From NCBI RefSeq assembly GCF_000426225.1, contig NZ_AUEY01000004.1:1-64000 (forward strand): a stretch of DNA of 64,000 nucleotides. The letters run 5' to 3'. The notes under the pieces were generated by a model. It was given only the letters and a program-made list of their open reading frames with translations. It ran no database searches and was not told where the DNA came from. Shown one piece after another: positions 35,805-45,362 of this stretch (within the stretch, counting starts at the first letter, position 1; each line of letters opens with the position of its first letter). Made by a program: the position numbers and the translations under genes. The stretch comes from Desulforegula conservatrix Mb1Pa. GTDB taxonomy: Bacteria > Desulfobacterota > Desulfobacteria > Desulfobacterales > Desulforegulaceae.

Positions 35805-37595
35805 ATGATCGTATCCATGAAAAAAATCACCGTGATTTTTGATTCCGTAAAAACGGAGGAGACTCTTTGCGCACTTCGTGAATATGGATCATTTCACCCA
35901 TCTCCGGGTAAAAAGCCAGAGTCCCCTGAAATTGAAATGCTCAAAAAAAACACTGGAATTCTGGATAAAGCTTTAAGCCTGCTTCCTGAAACCAAAGATA
36001 ACGATGACCAAACAACTCAAAATGGTGATTTAATTGGGCTTGCCAATAACATTATTGCAACAGCCTCCAATATCAAAATCATTCATGAAGATCTTAAACC
36101 GCTTGAAAAGGAACTGGACTCCATAAAAAAATGGGGAAAGTCTGACAAGACTCTGATTGATGACCTTATAAATAAAGGAATAAATATCAGATTTTTCAGA
36201 TGCCCCAAGAAAGATATGGCGCAATTCCCTGACAATGTTTTCAGTTTTTATGCTTTTGATGACGGAGGAATGACAGTTGCAGGGGTTGTTCTTTATAATC
36301 AGGCAATAGATTCAGATCTTGGTTTCCAGGAAGTTTTCCCGCCGCTGAGAAATGTAGAAACCGTGGCCGGTATTATTAAAGAGAAAGAAAAAAAGCTTCT
36401 TGAACTTGAAATAAAGCTTGAATCATATGGTAAATTAAAAAAGGCGCTGGAGGACGAACTTTTAAGCCTTCAGAAGAGACTTGAGTTTGAAACTGTAAAA
36501 GCAGGAATAATTGAAAAAGATAGAATCTCCATACTTACTGGTTTTTGTCCTGAATCAGAAGCAGACAGACTAAAAAAACTGGCTGAAAAGCATGCATGGG
36601 CAATAATGTCTGAAGCGCCTGATGAAAAAGATCCTGCGCCCACACTTGTAAGACATTCTAAAATATCCGGACTTTTCAGTCCTGTAATGGATTTTGTGGG
36701 GATAGTCCCTGCTTACCACGAATACGACGCAAGCATGTCTTTCCTTGTTTTTTTCACCATTTTTTTTGCGATACTCGTTGGTGATGCTGGCTATGGTGTG
36801 ATTATTCTCATAGCCACATTTTTATTCAGCAGATTCACGAACCGATTGCCCCAAAATGCGATACTCCTTCTTTATTTGCTTTCAACTGCGGCAATCATCT
36901 GGGGGGCAATTTCAGGCATATGGTTCGCGTCTGAAAGGATAGCTGAAATTCCTTTTTTCAGAGCTTTCATCATTCCTTCAATTTTTGGTTTTTCGCCCGA
37001 GAGTGATATATCAATCCCAAGGATCTGCATGGTCATAGCTTTTCTGCAACTTGCTTCAGCCCATGTATGGAGGGCGGCAAGGGCTTATCCTTCACTTCTG
37101 ATTTTTGCGGAAGCAGGCTGGATAGCCGTGCTTGGCGGAGTTTTTTTCATAATAGACTTCCTGATTCTGAACAGTCCCGTATCTCCACTTATAAAACCGC
37201 TGGTTATTTTCGGATCAATCTGCGTCTTGATATTTGCCGGGCAGAACAGCGACGGATTCAAAAGCGGAATGATAAGAGGTCTGAAAAATATGCCGATGAC
37301 CCTTCTGAGTGGTATTGGCTGCTTTTCTGACACTGTCTCATATATCCGTCTCTTTGCAGTCGGACTTGCTTCAAAGGAAATGGCTGTCGCATTCAACAAC
37401 ATTGCGTTGAGTGTTGGTTTCGAATCATTTATTCCAGCGACTGCGGCTGTACTTATATTAATTTCAGGCCATGCCATCAATATTGCGCTGGCTGTAATGG
37501 CTGTTCTGGTTCACGGTATCAGACTTAATTTTCTGGAATATTCTACCCACCTAAACATGGAATGGACGGGCATAAAATATGCTCCTTTCAGATAA
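35805..37595 (+). CDS. atpI: V/A-type ATP synthase membrane subunit I
   Basis: A 596-residue subunit with a cytoplasmic, coiled-coil N-terminal half (about 1-290) and a membrane C-terminal half with about seven or eight helices beginning near 305 (SFLVFFTIFFAILVGDAGYG). The start MIVSMKKITVIF matches the typical start of the family, so I keep ATG 35805. The motif ISYIRLFAVGLASKEMA-like (SYIRLFAVGLAS near 505) carries the conserved arginine used in ion translocation. It couples ion flow to the rotor ring encoded directly downstream. Confidence 0.9.
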   Translation: MIVSMKKITVIFDSVKTEETLCALREYGSFHPSPGKKPESPEIEMLKKNTGILDKALSLLPETKDNDDQTTQNGDLIGLANNIIATASNIKIIHEDLKPLEKELDSIKKWGKSDKTLIDDLINKGINIRFFRCPKKDMAQFPDNVFSFYAFDDGGMTVAGVVLYNQAIDSDLGFQEVFPPLRNVETVAGIIKEKEKKLLELEIKLESYGKLKKALEDELLSLQKRLEFETVKAGIIEKDRISILTGFCPESEADRLKKLAEKHAWAIMSEAPDEKDPAPTLVRHSKISGLFSPVMDFVGIVPAYHEYDASMSFLVFFTIFFAILVGDAGYGVIILIATFLFSRFTNRLPQNAILLLYLLSTAAIIWGAISGIWFASERIAEIPFFRAFIIPSIFGFSPESDISIPRICMVIAFLQLASAHVWRAARAYPSLLIFAEAGWIAVLGGVFFIIDFLILNSPVSPLIKPLVIFGSICVLIFAGQNSDGFKSGMIRGLKNMPMTLLSGIGCFSDTVSYIRLFAVGLASKEMAVAFNNIALSVGFESFIPATAAVLILISGHAINIALAVMAVLVHGIRLNFLEYSTHLNMEWTGIKYAPFR

Positions 37596-37613
37596 TTTTC
37601 CAAGGAGGAACAC

Positions 37614-38048
37614 ATGGAAATTCTCCCAAGCATAGGCTTTGTCTGTGCGCTTTTCTTTCCGGCAGTCGGCTCTGTTTTGGGAGCAAGCGCTGCTGGCATG
37701 GCATCAATAGCCGCTATGAAGAAGTGCTTTTTAAGGGGTGAACCCGCGCCCTTCATCCTGATTGCCTTTGTGGGCATCCCGCTTTCACAGATTATTTACG
37801 GAATGATTCTGATGAATTCCATAATAAAAGCCGCTGATAAAATTCTTCCAATAACAGGATTCCTGGCAGGACTTCTTGGAGGAATCGCCATAGGCATATC
37901 CGCTGTATACACAGGAAAGGCAGGAGCGCTTGCAGCAGACGCTATGGGCGAGACAGGAAAAGGTTTCGGGTTTTATATAATGGTGATGGGAATACTTGAA
38001 ACAGCAGGACTTTTTGTAATGGTGTTTCTGATGGCCATACTGAAATAG
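37614..38048 (+). CDS. atpK: V/A-type ATP synthase proteolipid subunit K
   Basis: A 144-residue membrane rotor subunit with two helical hairpins (four helices). The ion-binding glutamate is Glu129 in MGILETAGLF; the first hairpin has Gln59 in PLSQIIYG instead of an acidic residue. Ser58, Gln59 and Tyr62 align with Thr64, Gln65 and Tyr68 of the Na+-binding NtpK of Enterococcus hirae, while Thr100 replaces Gln110. This hints at Na+ coupling but is not decisive. AAGGAGG precedes the ATG. It is the last gene of the operon; no F subunit is found. Confidence 0.9.
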   Translation: MEILPSIGFVCALFFPAVGSVLGASAAGMASIAAMKKCFLRGEPAPFILIAFVGIPLSQIIYGMILMNSIIKAADKILPITGFLAGLLGGIAIGISAVYTGKAGALAADAMGETGKGFGFYIMVMGILETAGLFVMVFLMAILK

Positions 38049-38167
38049 AAAAGACATTAAAGCCCAAAAACAGCTTCGACTTTTTTTCAACTTGTTTGTA
38101 TAATAATAAAAAAGACGAAATCAAGCTCCGGATTTTTCAACCAGTGCCATCAGACAAAGGATATCTT

Positions 38168-39094
38168 ATGGAAAAGAAAATTCTGATAGCCGTTGATCCT
38201 TCAGTATATACTGTGAATGCCCTAAGATACGCAGCAATGATAGCTAAAAAAATTGACGTGTCTTTTTCCCTCATTCATATTCAGCCAACCATTTCCAGTT
38301 TTCTTATGGAAGAAGCAAAAAAAGACCCTGAAGCCATAAAAAGATTACAGAAACAATCTGAAAAGCACAGCGAGGATGCTATAACCGTATTTGAGTATTG
38401 CACGGACAGATTCACAAGATTCGGAGTCAGCAGAGACAAAATTGAGTGCTTTTCGCCAATGAAAGCCCACAGCGTGGCCAAGGATATAATTGCCCACGCA
38501 AATATGAAACTCTATGATGCCATAATTATTGGAAGAAGAGGCCTGACAAAAATACAGGAGACCTTAATGGGAAGCCTGTCCAAGTCCCTGCTTGAAAGTT
38601 CGGAACTCATACCTCTCTGGGTTGTTGATGGTGAAATAAATTCAGAAAAATTTCTCCTCGCGGTTGACGGCACAACCAACTCTTTTCGTGCCGTAGACCA
38701 TCTCTGCTTTATTCTAAGCGGAAACCCTGATGCAAAAATCACACTTATGCATGTGATGCCTGCCTTCGGATCTTTTTCAGGAATAAACTTCAACGACAAG
38801 GAATGCGATTCATGCAATATCGACATCGCCGCAGACAATAAGAAATTAGATAATTTCTATGGGCTTGCAAAAAAAAGGTTCAAAGAGGCCGGATTAACGG
38901 AAAAACAGATTGAAATAAAAGCTTTGAGGTGTACAGCAAACGTAGCCAAGGCTATCATATGCGAAGCTGAAAAGGGACACTATGGGACAATCGTACTGGG
39001 CAGAAGAAAATCAGGGCCAGCAGTGTTTTCTTCCAGCGTTTCCCTAAATGTTCTGGACAATATCAGAAACAGGGCTGTATGGGTTGTTCTGTAA
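38168..39094 (+). CDS. Tandem universal stress protein
   Basis: A 308-residue protein with two UspA domains (about 1-150 and 155-308). The first begins KKILIAVDPSVYTVNALRYA and contains IIGRRGLTKIQETLMGSLSKS, with the G-x2-G-x9-G-S/T type ATP-binding motif; the second has KFLLAVDGTTNSFRAVDH and IVLGRRKSGPAVFSSSVS. ATP binding is likely in the first domain. I choose ATG 38168, preceded by AAAGGA, rather than the in-frame ATG at 38096. It follows the V-ATPase operon by about 120 bp and may belong to the same energy-stress response. Confidence 0.85.
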   Translation: MEKKILIAVDPSVYTVNALRYAAMIAKKIDVSFSLIHIQPTISSFLMEEAKKDPEAIKRLQKQSEKHSEDAITVFEYCTDRFTRFGVSRDKIECFSPMKAHSVAKDIIAHANMKLYDAIIIGRRGLTKIQETLMGSLSKSLLESSELIPLWVVDGEINSEKFLLAVDGTTNSFRAVDHLCFILSGNPDAKITLMHVMPAFGSFSGINFNDKECDSCNIDIAADNKKLDNFYGLAKKRFKEAGLTEKQIEIKALRCTANVAKAIICEAEKGHYGTIVLGRRKSGPAVFSSSVSLNVLDNIRNRAVWVVL

Positions 39095-39118
39095 AATCCC
39101 ACTATCTTATGAAATGAA

Positions 39119-40255
39119 CTAATCGTTCTTATTCCTGGCCTTGAACCTGTCTTTCATGGATTTACCGGCCATTAAAGACAGGGAAAGAGGATCTATTTTC
39201 CCTCGTTTCTTTGCAAGCCTTAGATAAGTCATTGTAAAACTGTCCGGAAGAACAGGCTGGTCAATTTTGGTTTTTCTCTTAAGTACAATCGCTTTCCATG
39301 GACATGTTGTGACACACAGACCGCAGCCTATGCATCTTTTTTTCATAATTTCCGCAAGATCACCGCTGAAAGATATGGCATCAACCTGACAACGTTTAAG
39401 ACATATTCCGCAGCCTGTACAACGATCTGCATCAACTACTGCATAAAAAGGAGACGCAATAATTTCACCCGGATTAGGACTTTTTTTAATATTGCGAAGA
39501 AGAGCGCAACAACACCCGCAGCAGCAGCAAATCCAGCTGATGTCTTTTCCGTTTGTGGGCTGAAGAACAAGCCCAGCCTTATCAGCCAATGCCAGAAGCT
39601 CAAGAACCTCATCAAGAGATGCCTTTCTGCCTGCCCCTGTTTTCAGAAAAAAATCTTCGTCACTTCCGAAAGTAATGCAGGTTTCAACGGGCTTCTCACA
39701 AATATGACCTTTCAGGGCTTTTTCTTTTCTGCAAATACAAGGCGTTATTACAAAACTGGTCTTTGTTTTAACAAGTGCCTCAGCATTTTCATAAGTCATT
39801 ACTCTTAGCACCGGATCAATGCTTTTATTTATCGGAATAACCCTCATCTGGGGAGTTTTTTGCCAGACATCCGCACTTAGAACCACGGGCATATATGCCT
39901 CCATCTCCCTTGCAAGCTCAGGAGTCAGTCTGCCGACCTGCAATTCCCATATGCCAACAATAAACTGACCAGCCATGTAGCTGTCTGGCTTTCCATCTTT
40001 TCTAATCTTAAAAACAAGCCCCTTGGTGGTCATATTTTCAATCAGATTTTGAGCTTTTTCTGCACTGATTCCTGCTCTGACAGCGAGAGTGGTTGGTTCT
40101 TCAGCAATCATATTCAAATGCAGCGCAAATTCTGCCTCGTCAGGAGTAAAAAGAAGCTTCAGAATTCGTATTTCAACACCATCAGGAGTTGAAGGATATC
40201 CTCCTGGCTGATTATCAAGATGCTTTGCCAGTTTGTGATATATGCTTGCAGACAT
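39119..40255 (-). CDS. Cysteine-rich 4Fe-4S ferredoxin-type protein
   Basis: A 378-residue protein. The N-terminal part (about 30-90) resembles a winged-helix region; the middle has cysteines in TPCICRKEKALKGHICEKP and an unusual run ICCCCGCCCALL near 242-253; the C-terminal part has two [4Fe-4S] motifs, CTGCGICLKRCQVDA near 278 and CIGCGLCVTTCPWKA near 311. No membrane helix is visible. Proteins of this layout occur in sulfate reducers and are probably electron carriers or redox-responsive proteins, but no function is known to me. It is convergent with the stress-protein gene. Confidence 0.8.
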   Translation of the reverse strand: MSASIYHKLAKHLDNQPGGYPSTPDGVEIRILKLLFTPDEAEFALHLNMIAEEPTTLAVRAGISAEKAQNLIENMTTKGLVFKIRKDGKPDSYMAGQFIVGIWELQVGRLTPELAREMEAYMPVVLSADVWQKTPQMRVIPINKSIDPVLRVMTYENAEALVKTKTSFVITPCICRKEKALKGHICEKPVETCITFGSDEDFFLKTGAGRKASLDEVLELLALADKAGLVLQPTNGKDISWICCCCGCCCALLRNIKKSPNPGEIIASPFYAVVDADRCTGCGICLKRCQVDAISFSGDLAEIMKKRCIGCGLCVTTCPWKAIVLKRKTKIDQPVLPDSFTMTYLRLAKKRGKIDPLSLSLMAGKSMKDRFKARNKND

Positions 40256-40263
40256 TTACAGCT

Positions 40264-41073
40264 CTATTTCCTTTCCAGTTTAGAAATACTAAAATTGAAT
40301 TTATGAATCTCTCTTCCTACTGCAACAGAAAGAATAAGATCCCCTGCTGCTGAACCCGAACCTGTACCAGAAACTGTATCAGAACCTTTACCAAGACCTT
40401 CATCAGGCCCTGAATTATTATCAGCAATGGAAGGATGCTCAATCACAAGAATACCGGTATAAGGCTGACCTTTTTTAAGGATCCTGTTCTGAAGAGATTC
40501 CCTGTAAATCTTGCTGAAATCGAAATCATCAGAATACATGGAAGATTGCTTAAAGCCGCTTTCGGTCTTTTCATCTGTCCCTTTTGATTCAGAAGAAGGC
40601 TCCTCAAAATATCTGCCTGACTCCGAGTTGAGATTGCCAGGAGGATAATTCCTGTCATCATACATCATCTTATGTATTCCGCTGCCATCATCACCACCAA
40701 AGCGTTTGCCCCCTAAAATTATGCCCTGATTATTCCTGTAAATCTGAATCTCCTGAATCAGTTCTGAAAACGAGTACACTTTTAATGGCCTGCCATTATA
40801 GCTTGCGGAAATCTCATGAAAAAGAAAATCAGATGGAGCATCCTTAAAATTTTCCACAAGAAGCTCCACCCTCAGGCGCATGAGTGACGAACAAGGTGAA
40901 TTAACAGAGCCTGCTATGGCAATGCTGTCTCTATTTTTTGAAACAATATAAGGGATGTTTTTATATTCTTTTGTTTCCTGATTAGAAAGCATGTTTCCTG
41001 GCTTCAGTGCGATCAGATTCCCGCAGGAGAACAGCATGGAGCATAATGCCAGAATTGATAGTTTTTTAAACAC
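40264..41073 (-). CDS. Hypothetical lipoprotein
   Basis: A 269-residue protein of unknown family. Starting at GTG 41073 gives a clean lipoprotein signal peptide, MFKKLSILALCSMLFSCG, with the lipid-modified cysteine at 17, and AGGGTGAG lies just upstream. A longer frame starting at TTG 41115 would read from inside the neighbouring repeat element and is rejected. The mature part is polar, with glycine- and serine-rich stretches near the C-terminus (GTGSGSAAGD). It lies directly upstream of the ferredoxin-type gene on the same strand, but a shared role is not evident. Confidence 0.65.
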   Translation of the reverse strand: MFKKLSILALCSMLFSCGNLIALKPGNMLSNQETKEYKNIPYIVSKNRDSIAIAGSVNSPCSSLMRLRVELLVENFKDAPSDFLFHEISASYNGRPLKVYSFSELIQEIQIYRNNQGIILGGKRFGGDDGSGIHKMMYDDRNYPPGNLNSESGRYFEEPSSESKGTDEKTESGFKQSSMYSDDFDFSKIYRESLQNRILKKGQPYTGILVIEHPSIADNNSGPDEGLGKGSDTVSGTGSGSAAGDLILSVAVGREIHKFNFSISKLERK

Positions 41074-41100
41074 GAAGCTCACCCTAGGCCCAGTAAATAA

Positions 41101-41235
41101 TTGTTGGCTTTGCAAAAAGTCAAAAAAAAGATGTCAGCGTCATGCCTGACTTGATCCGGCATCCATTAATTTCAGCCTCTTCTGGATTCCGGCCTGCGCC
41201 GGAATGACTGTAATAGGACTTTTTGCGATCTTGTC
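41101..41235. repeat. MITE-like element, copy 2
   Basis: TTTGCAAAAAGTC at the left end and GACTTTTTGCGATCTTGTC at the right end; internal CGTCATGCCTG, TGATCCGGCATCC, TTCCGGCCTGCGCCGGAA and AATGAC. It lies between the lipoprotein and OmpA-like genes and provides their shared intergenic DNA. Confidence 0.85.
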
Positions 41236-41257
41236 ATTATTAAGCAAAATCCGAAGA

Positions 41258-42211
41258 TCATTTTATAAATACTTCGACCCTTCTATTTTTAGCTCTGCCA
41301 TCCGGAGTTTTGTTTGTGGCTACAGGTTTCTTGTCACCAAGGTAAGAAACCTTGATCTTTGACTCAGGCACGCCCGCTTTTTTTACAAGATAATCCTTAA
41401 CAGCCTCGGCCCTGATTTTGCTGATCTCCATGCTCCGTTCCTTGTCCTTGTCAAAATCAGTGTGACCTGTGACATATATCTTGCGGCTTTTTCCCTTATC
41501 CTTCTTAAAAGTATCAGCAAGAGCCTTAAGCTTTTTATGGTATTCAGGAGCAACTTCGTCAATTTCAGGTTCAAATTTAATCGTGACAACGGAACTTTTA
41601 GAATTAGACGCCACTTTCTTCGGCTGAGATTTATGAGCGACCGGTGCCGAAGGAGTTATTATATTGGATACAATGGAGATTTTTTTAACCTTGGCGACAT
41701 CAAGATTCTCCTCACGCCAGGATTTATTGAAGCCGTCATAACTGTAGACCACAAATTCCTTAACCGGAGTATCGTGTCCCACATATTTAAATAAAGTGGC
41801 GTCTGTTAAAATGCTTGTTTCACCGCTAATTTTTTTAATCCTGAGCTGCCCCTTCTTATATGGACTTAGCCCCGGACTCATGAGCTCAATTTCCACGGCT
41901 TCTTTCAGTACATCATCCCAGTTTATCTGGACGAACCGTCCGTTCATGATTGCTCCGATCATCCCTATATTGATGCTCTTCAGCTTGATATTTTCTGAAA
42001 CAGTCGAGGATAAACCGGCGGCAGATGGTGGCCCGGCAGGCCTGCCACTTGATTCTATTACAAGCCCATCCCTCAGATAAACCTGGATGACAGCTGGCTT
42101 TGTTTCCATGCAGAGTGCAGGAGCGCAAAAAAAAGTCAAAAACAACAATAAACACATGAGTCTGATGAAACCGGCTGTATTTTTTATCTGTCTGCCTTCT
42201 GAATTTCTCAT
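41258..42211 (-). CDS. OmpA-family secreted protein
   Basis: A 317-residue exported protein. Starting at ATG 42211 (GGGAAAAT upstream) gives a signal peptide with a hydrophobic core IRLMCLLLFLTFFCAPALC; the longer frame from 42301 lacks this advantage. The middle part (about 40-190) is of unknown type. The C-terminal domain (about 210-317) is OmpA-like, with YVTGHTDFDKDKERSMEIS and IRAEAVKDYLV and the final GDKKPVATNKTPDGRAKNRR, matching peptidoglycan-binding OmpA domains. It probably anchors the envelope to the cell wall; it has no beta-barrel of the classical OmpA type. Confidence 0.82.
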   Translation of the reverse strand: MRNSEGRQIKNTAGFIRLMCLLLFLTFFCAPALCMETKPAVIQVYLRDGLVIESSGRPAGPPSAAGLSSTVSENIKLKSINIGMIGAIMNGRFVQINWDDVLKEAVEIELMSPGLSPYKKGQLRIKKISGETSILTDATLFKYVGHDTPVKEFVVYSYDGFNKSWREENLDVAKVKKISIVSNIITPSAPVAHKSQPKKVASNSKSSVVTIKFEPEIDEVAPEYHKKLKALADTFKKDKGKSRKIYVTGHTDFDKDKERSMEISKIRAEAVKDYLVKKAGVPESKIKVSYLGDKKPVATNKTPDGRAKNRRVEVFIK

Positions 42212-42409
42212 AATATTTTCCCTTTTTTCAAAACCTGAGATATAAAAAGCCTGATTGGTTTTTAAAAAGGCCTGTGCTAAGATTTGCTGCACATAAGCCA
42301 AAGCTAACCACCAAAGACGAATAACCCAAAAGAATCACAAAAAGCCCTGAATTGTCATAAAAGCCGGAAGCCGACAATAAAAGACGGATGATGACATTCA
42401 CAAATAATG

Positions 42410-42543
42410 ATGGCTTCGCAAAAAAGTCAGAAAAGGGCTTTTAGCGTCATGCCAGGATTGACTCTGCATCTGTGTATTTTCAGATACTTCTGGATTCCGG
42501 CCTTCGCCGGAATGACGGTAACCGGACTTTTTGCAGACTTGTA
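42410..42543. repeat. MITE-like element, copy 3
   Basis: GGCTTCGCAAAAAAGTC at the left end and GACTTTTTGCAGACTTGT at the right, with internal CGTCATGCCAG and TTCCGGCCTTCGCCGGAA followed by TGACGG. It ends about 20 bp before the start of the HD-GYP gene, so it may affect that gene's expression. Confidence 0.85.
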
Positions 42544-42563
42544 AATAATTAAGCGGAGCATAA

Positions 42564-44186
42564 ATGAACAACCAACCCACTGACAGCGTCACGTCAGATA
42601 AATCTGAAACCATTCCGGATAAAATGGACGACCAGTTGATTTTTGCAGACGAGTCTGAACGGCTCTCCGCTCAGGTCTATTCCAGAGCCAACTGGAAGAT
42701 ATTAATAGTTGATGATGAGCCAGAGGTTCACAGTATAACAAAAATGGTTCTCAGGGACTATTCATTTCTTAACAGGGGAATAGACTTCTTAAGCGCCTTT
42801 TCTGCGGAAGGGGCAAAAATACTCCTTAAGGATGAGCCAGATGCGGCAATAATCATCCTTGATGTTGTCATGGAAACAGATGATGCAGGGTTAAAATTAG
42901 TCAAATATATTCGCGAAGACCTGAAAAACAGAATCATACGCATAATAATGAGAACAGGACAACCAGGCAAGGCTCCTGAAAACGACATCATAACAAATTA
43001 TGACATTAATGATTATAAAGCCAAGACAGAGCTCACGTCACAAAAGCTTTTCACGACGGTGACAACAGCCCTCAGATCATATAACGATCTTCAGACCATT
43101 GAAAAAAACAGGAGAGGGCTTGAGCTCATACTAAACTCTTCTGCCCAGCTTTTCAGATATCAGTCCTTGAAAACATTTGCAGCCGGAGTTCTGACTCAGT
43201 TGCTTGCCATACTCAGGCTTAATGACGACGCAATGTATATGAGGGGTTCGGTTTTTGCGGCCGCGTGCGGCAAGGAAGAACTTAGCATACTGGCAGCCAC
43301 CGGCCAGTACGAGGATTTCATCCAGAAACCCATACATACGGTTCTCCCACCAAACGCCCACAAATACATTGAAATAGTAATGAAGGAAAAATCGGATCTT
43401 TTCATAGATGACTGCTACATCGGCTACTCGATAAGCCAAAGCGGCACACACAATCTTCTTTACCTTACGGGCTGCGAGAATCTGACAGAGATGGAAAAAA
43501 ATCTGGTCAGAATATTCGCGTCCAATGTGTCAATAGCATTCGACAACATATATCTTGCAAGAGATGTGGTCAAAACCCAGAAAGAAGTCATCTACACCCT
43601 CGGAGAAGTGGTTGAAACAAGATCAAAAGAGACAGCCAACCATGTCCAGAGGGTGGCCCAGATGTCCAAACTGCTTGCGCTCAAATCAGGACTTGGAGAA
43701 AAAATAGCCGATATAGTCAAAATGGCGGCACCGATGCACGATATAGGCAAAATAGGAATGCCAGACTCAATCATGTCAAAGGCCGAATCCCTGACCTTTG
43801 AAGAATTTGAAATCATCAAAACCCACCCTGTAATCGGTTATGAAATTCTAAAAAAATCAGACAGGGAAATCATGCAGGCAGCAGCAATAATAGCTCACGA
43901 ACATCATGAAAGATGGGACGGAAAAGGTTATCCAAGAGGCCTCAAAGGCGAAGAAACCCATATATATGGCAGAATTACGGCCATTGCCGATGTTTTTGAT
44001 GCCCTGACTCATAAAAGAATATACAAGCCAGCTTGGAGCCATGAAGAAGCAGCATCATATATAAAAACGCAGGAAGGCAAACATTTTGATCCTGTCCTTG
44101 CCGATCTATTTGCAAAAAACCTGAATGAATTCGTGGAAATAAATCAGGCTTATGCAGATGGTGGAAATGAAGACAACGATGAATAA
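42564..44186 (+). CDS. Response regulator with DUF3369 and HD-GYP domains
   Basis: A 540-residue cytoplasmic regulator. The receiver domain (about 42-165) has KILIVDDEPEVHS and the acceptor aspartate in IILDVVME near 101. A DUF3369 domain (about 180-335) follows. The C-terminal HD-GYP domain (about 345-530) has the metal-binding HD in PMHDIGKIGMPDSI near 391 and HHERWDGKGYPRGLKGEE near 447, so cyclic-di-GMP phosphodiesterase activity is expected. GGAG precedes the ATG. No partner kinase is adjacent; the nearest sensor kinase lies 15 kb upstream. Confidence 0.92.
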   Translation: MNNQPTDSVTSDKSETIPDKMDDQLIFADESERLSAQVYSRANWKILIVDDEPEVHSITKMVLRDYSFLNRGIDFLSAFSAEGAKILLKDEPDAAIIILDVVMETDDAGLKLVKYIREDLKNRIIRIIMRTGQPGKAPENDIITNYDINDYKAKTELTSQKLFTTVTTALRSYNDLQTIEKNRRGLELILNSSAQLFRYQSLKTFAAGVLTQLLAILRLNDDAMYMRGSVFAAACGKEELSILAATGQYEDFIQKPIHTVLPPNAHKYIEIVMKEKSDLFIDDCYIGYSISQSGTHNLLYLTGCENLTEMEKNLVRIFASNVSIAFDNIYLARDVVKTQKEVIYTLGEVVETRSKETANHVQRVAQMSKLLALKSGLGEKIADIVKMAAPMHDIGKIGMPDSIMSKAESLTFEEFEIIKTHPVIGYEILKKSDREIMQAAAIIAHEHHERWDGKGYPRGLKGEETHIYGRITAIADVFDALTHKRIYKPAWSHEEAASYIKTQEGKHFDPVLADLFAKNLNEFVEINQAYADGGNEDNDE

Positions 44187-44301
44187 AAGTTGATTAATTA
44201 AAACTCCCAAAAGCTCTGAAAACCATTTATTTTCAGGGCTCATCATTTCAAAATATACCTCCACATCTTTCTTTAGGGATGTTCTTTAAGGAAATGCGCC
44301 C

Positions 44302-45120
44302 ATGAGAAAACTAAATATGGAACAATGCACTCCTTTTGCAGAAATGGGTAAGACATGCCAGACAAGAGAGATAATTGAAAAAAAAGTTCGATGGCCTGAC
44401 ATAGGAATAAGGGAGTATTGCGGAGGCAGATACAGAGCAAGGGCCATAAGTATTTCCAATTTTGAAAAAACAGCTGAATTATGGAGACTCGCCTACCCTG
44501 AAATCTATGGTTCAAGCTATGAATGGATGCTTTTTCCTGAGGAATACGAAAACAGGATTGCCGTAGCAGAAAACTGGGAAAAAGACAGCCATGAAAAAAG
44601 CCAGTGCATACTCATAATAGAAGACAAGGAAAAAGACAGAGTCATTGGTGGCAACATATATGCAAAAGACGACAAAAACCTGAGTATAGAGTTCAGTTTT
44701 GGGGCGCTTCACCCTGATTACAGGAAAACCCTGGACGCTCATATGATCATATTTGCAAATGCCGAGGCGCTTAAGATCATGGAAGAAAAGTCAGGGGCAG
44801 AATACTTTTCTGCATACTGCGAAACATGGCATAATATAACCCAGTATCTTTGCCTCAAGCAATGGGGATGGAAGGTTGGCGGCATTCTTCCGGGCCATTT
44901 CACCCTGTGGTGTGGCGCAAACAGGGAATACAGGGGTTGCAGCGTATATTTCTACAAGCTTCTGGAAAACGGAGAAAAGCATTCCACAAAACATTCAGAA
45001 TGGAAGCTCCTGCCTGAATTCGAAAAACTGTGGGAGGTACTTGAAGAAATAAATAAAGACTCGGATGATGCCGCAATGAAAGCTGTTCTTTCCGGCAATA
45101 TACTCGATACTGGCAATTGA
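44302..45120 (+). CDS. GNAT-like acetyltransferase, putative
   Basis: A 272-residue soluble protein. The central part (about 45-190) resembles a GNAT fold: ISISNFEKTAELWRLAYPE, then the strand pair CILIIEDKEKDRVIGGNIYA and IEFSFGALHPDYR followed by a helix with AHMIIFANAEALKIMEE. The acetyl-CoA pyrophosphate-binding loop is not clearly conserved, so enzymatic activity is uncertain. A C-terminal acidic helical tail follows. AGGA precedes the ATG. It may be a single-gene transcript; its neighbours give no functional hint. Confidence 0.5.
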   Translation: MRKLNMEQCTPFAEMGKTCQTREIIEKKVRWPDIGIREYCGGRYRARAISISNFEKTAELWRLAYPEIYGSSYEWMLFPEEYENRIAVAENWEKDSHEKSQCILIIEDKEKDRVIGGNIYAKDDKNLSIEFSFGALHPDYRKTLDAHMIIFANAEALKIMEEKSGAEYFSAYCETWHNITQYLCLKQWGWKVGGILPGHFTLWCGANREYRGCSVYFYKLLENGEKHSTKHSEWKLLPEFEKLWEVLEEINKDSDDAAMKAVLSGNILDTGN

Positions 45121-45362
45121 AACATATTGATTTTTATCGGCTTCAAAAGATCATGTATAATCTGTTGTCCGCTACGTGCTAATCTCTTTAGGAGAAAAAA
45201 CCTAAAAGCCAACTGAATGATTTCAAATAAAAAGGTACTATTTAATCTTAAAAGGATGTAATCGAATAAAGTTAATTTAAAGGCCTATGTTTTTTTATGG
45301 ATAGCTTAAGCAGTAATCAAATCACGACATAATAATATTAAAAAAATAAGGAGATCATACCC

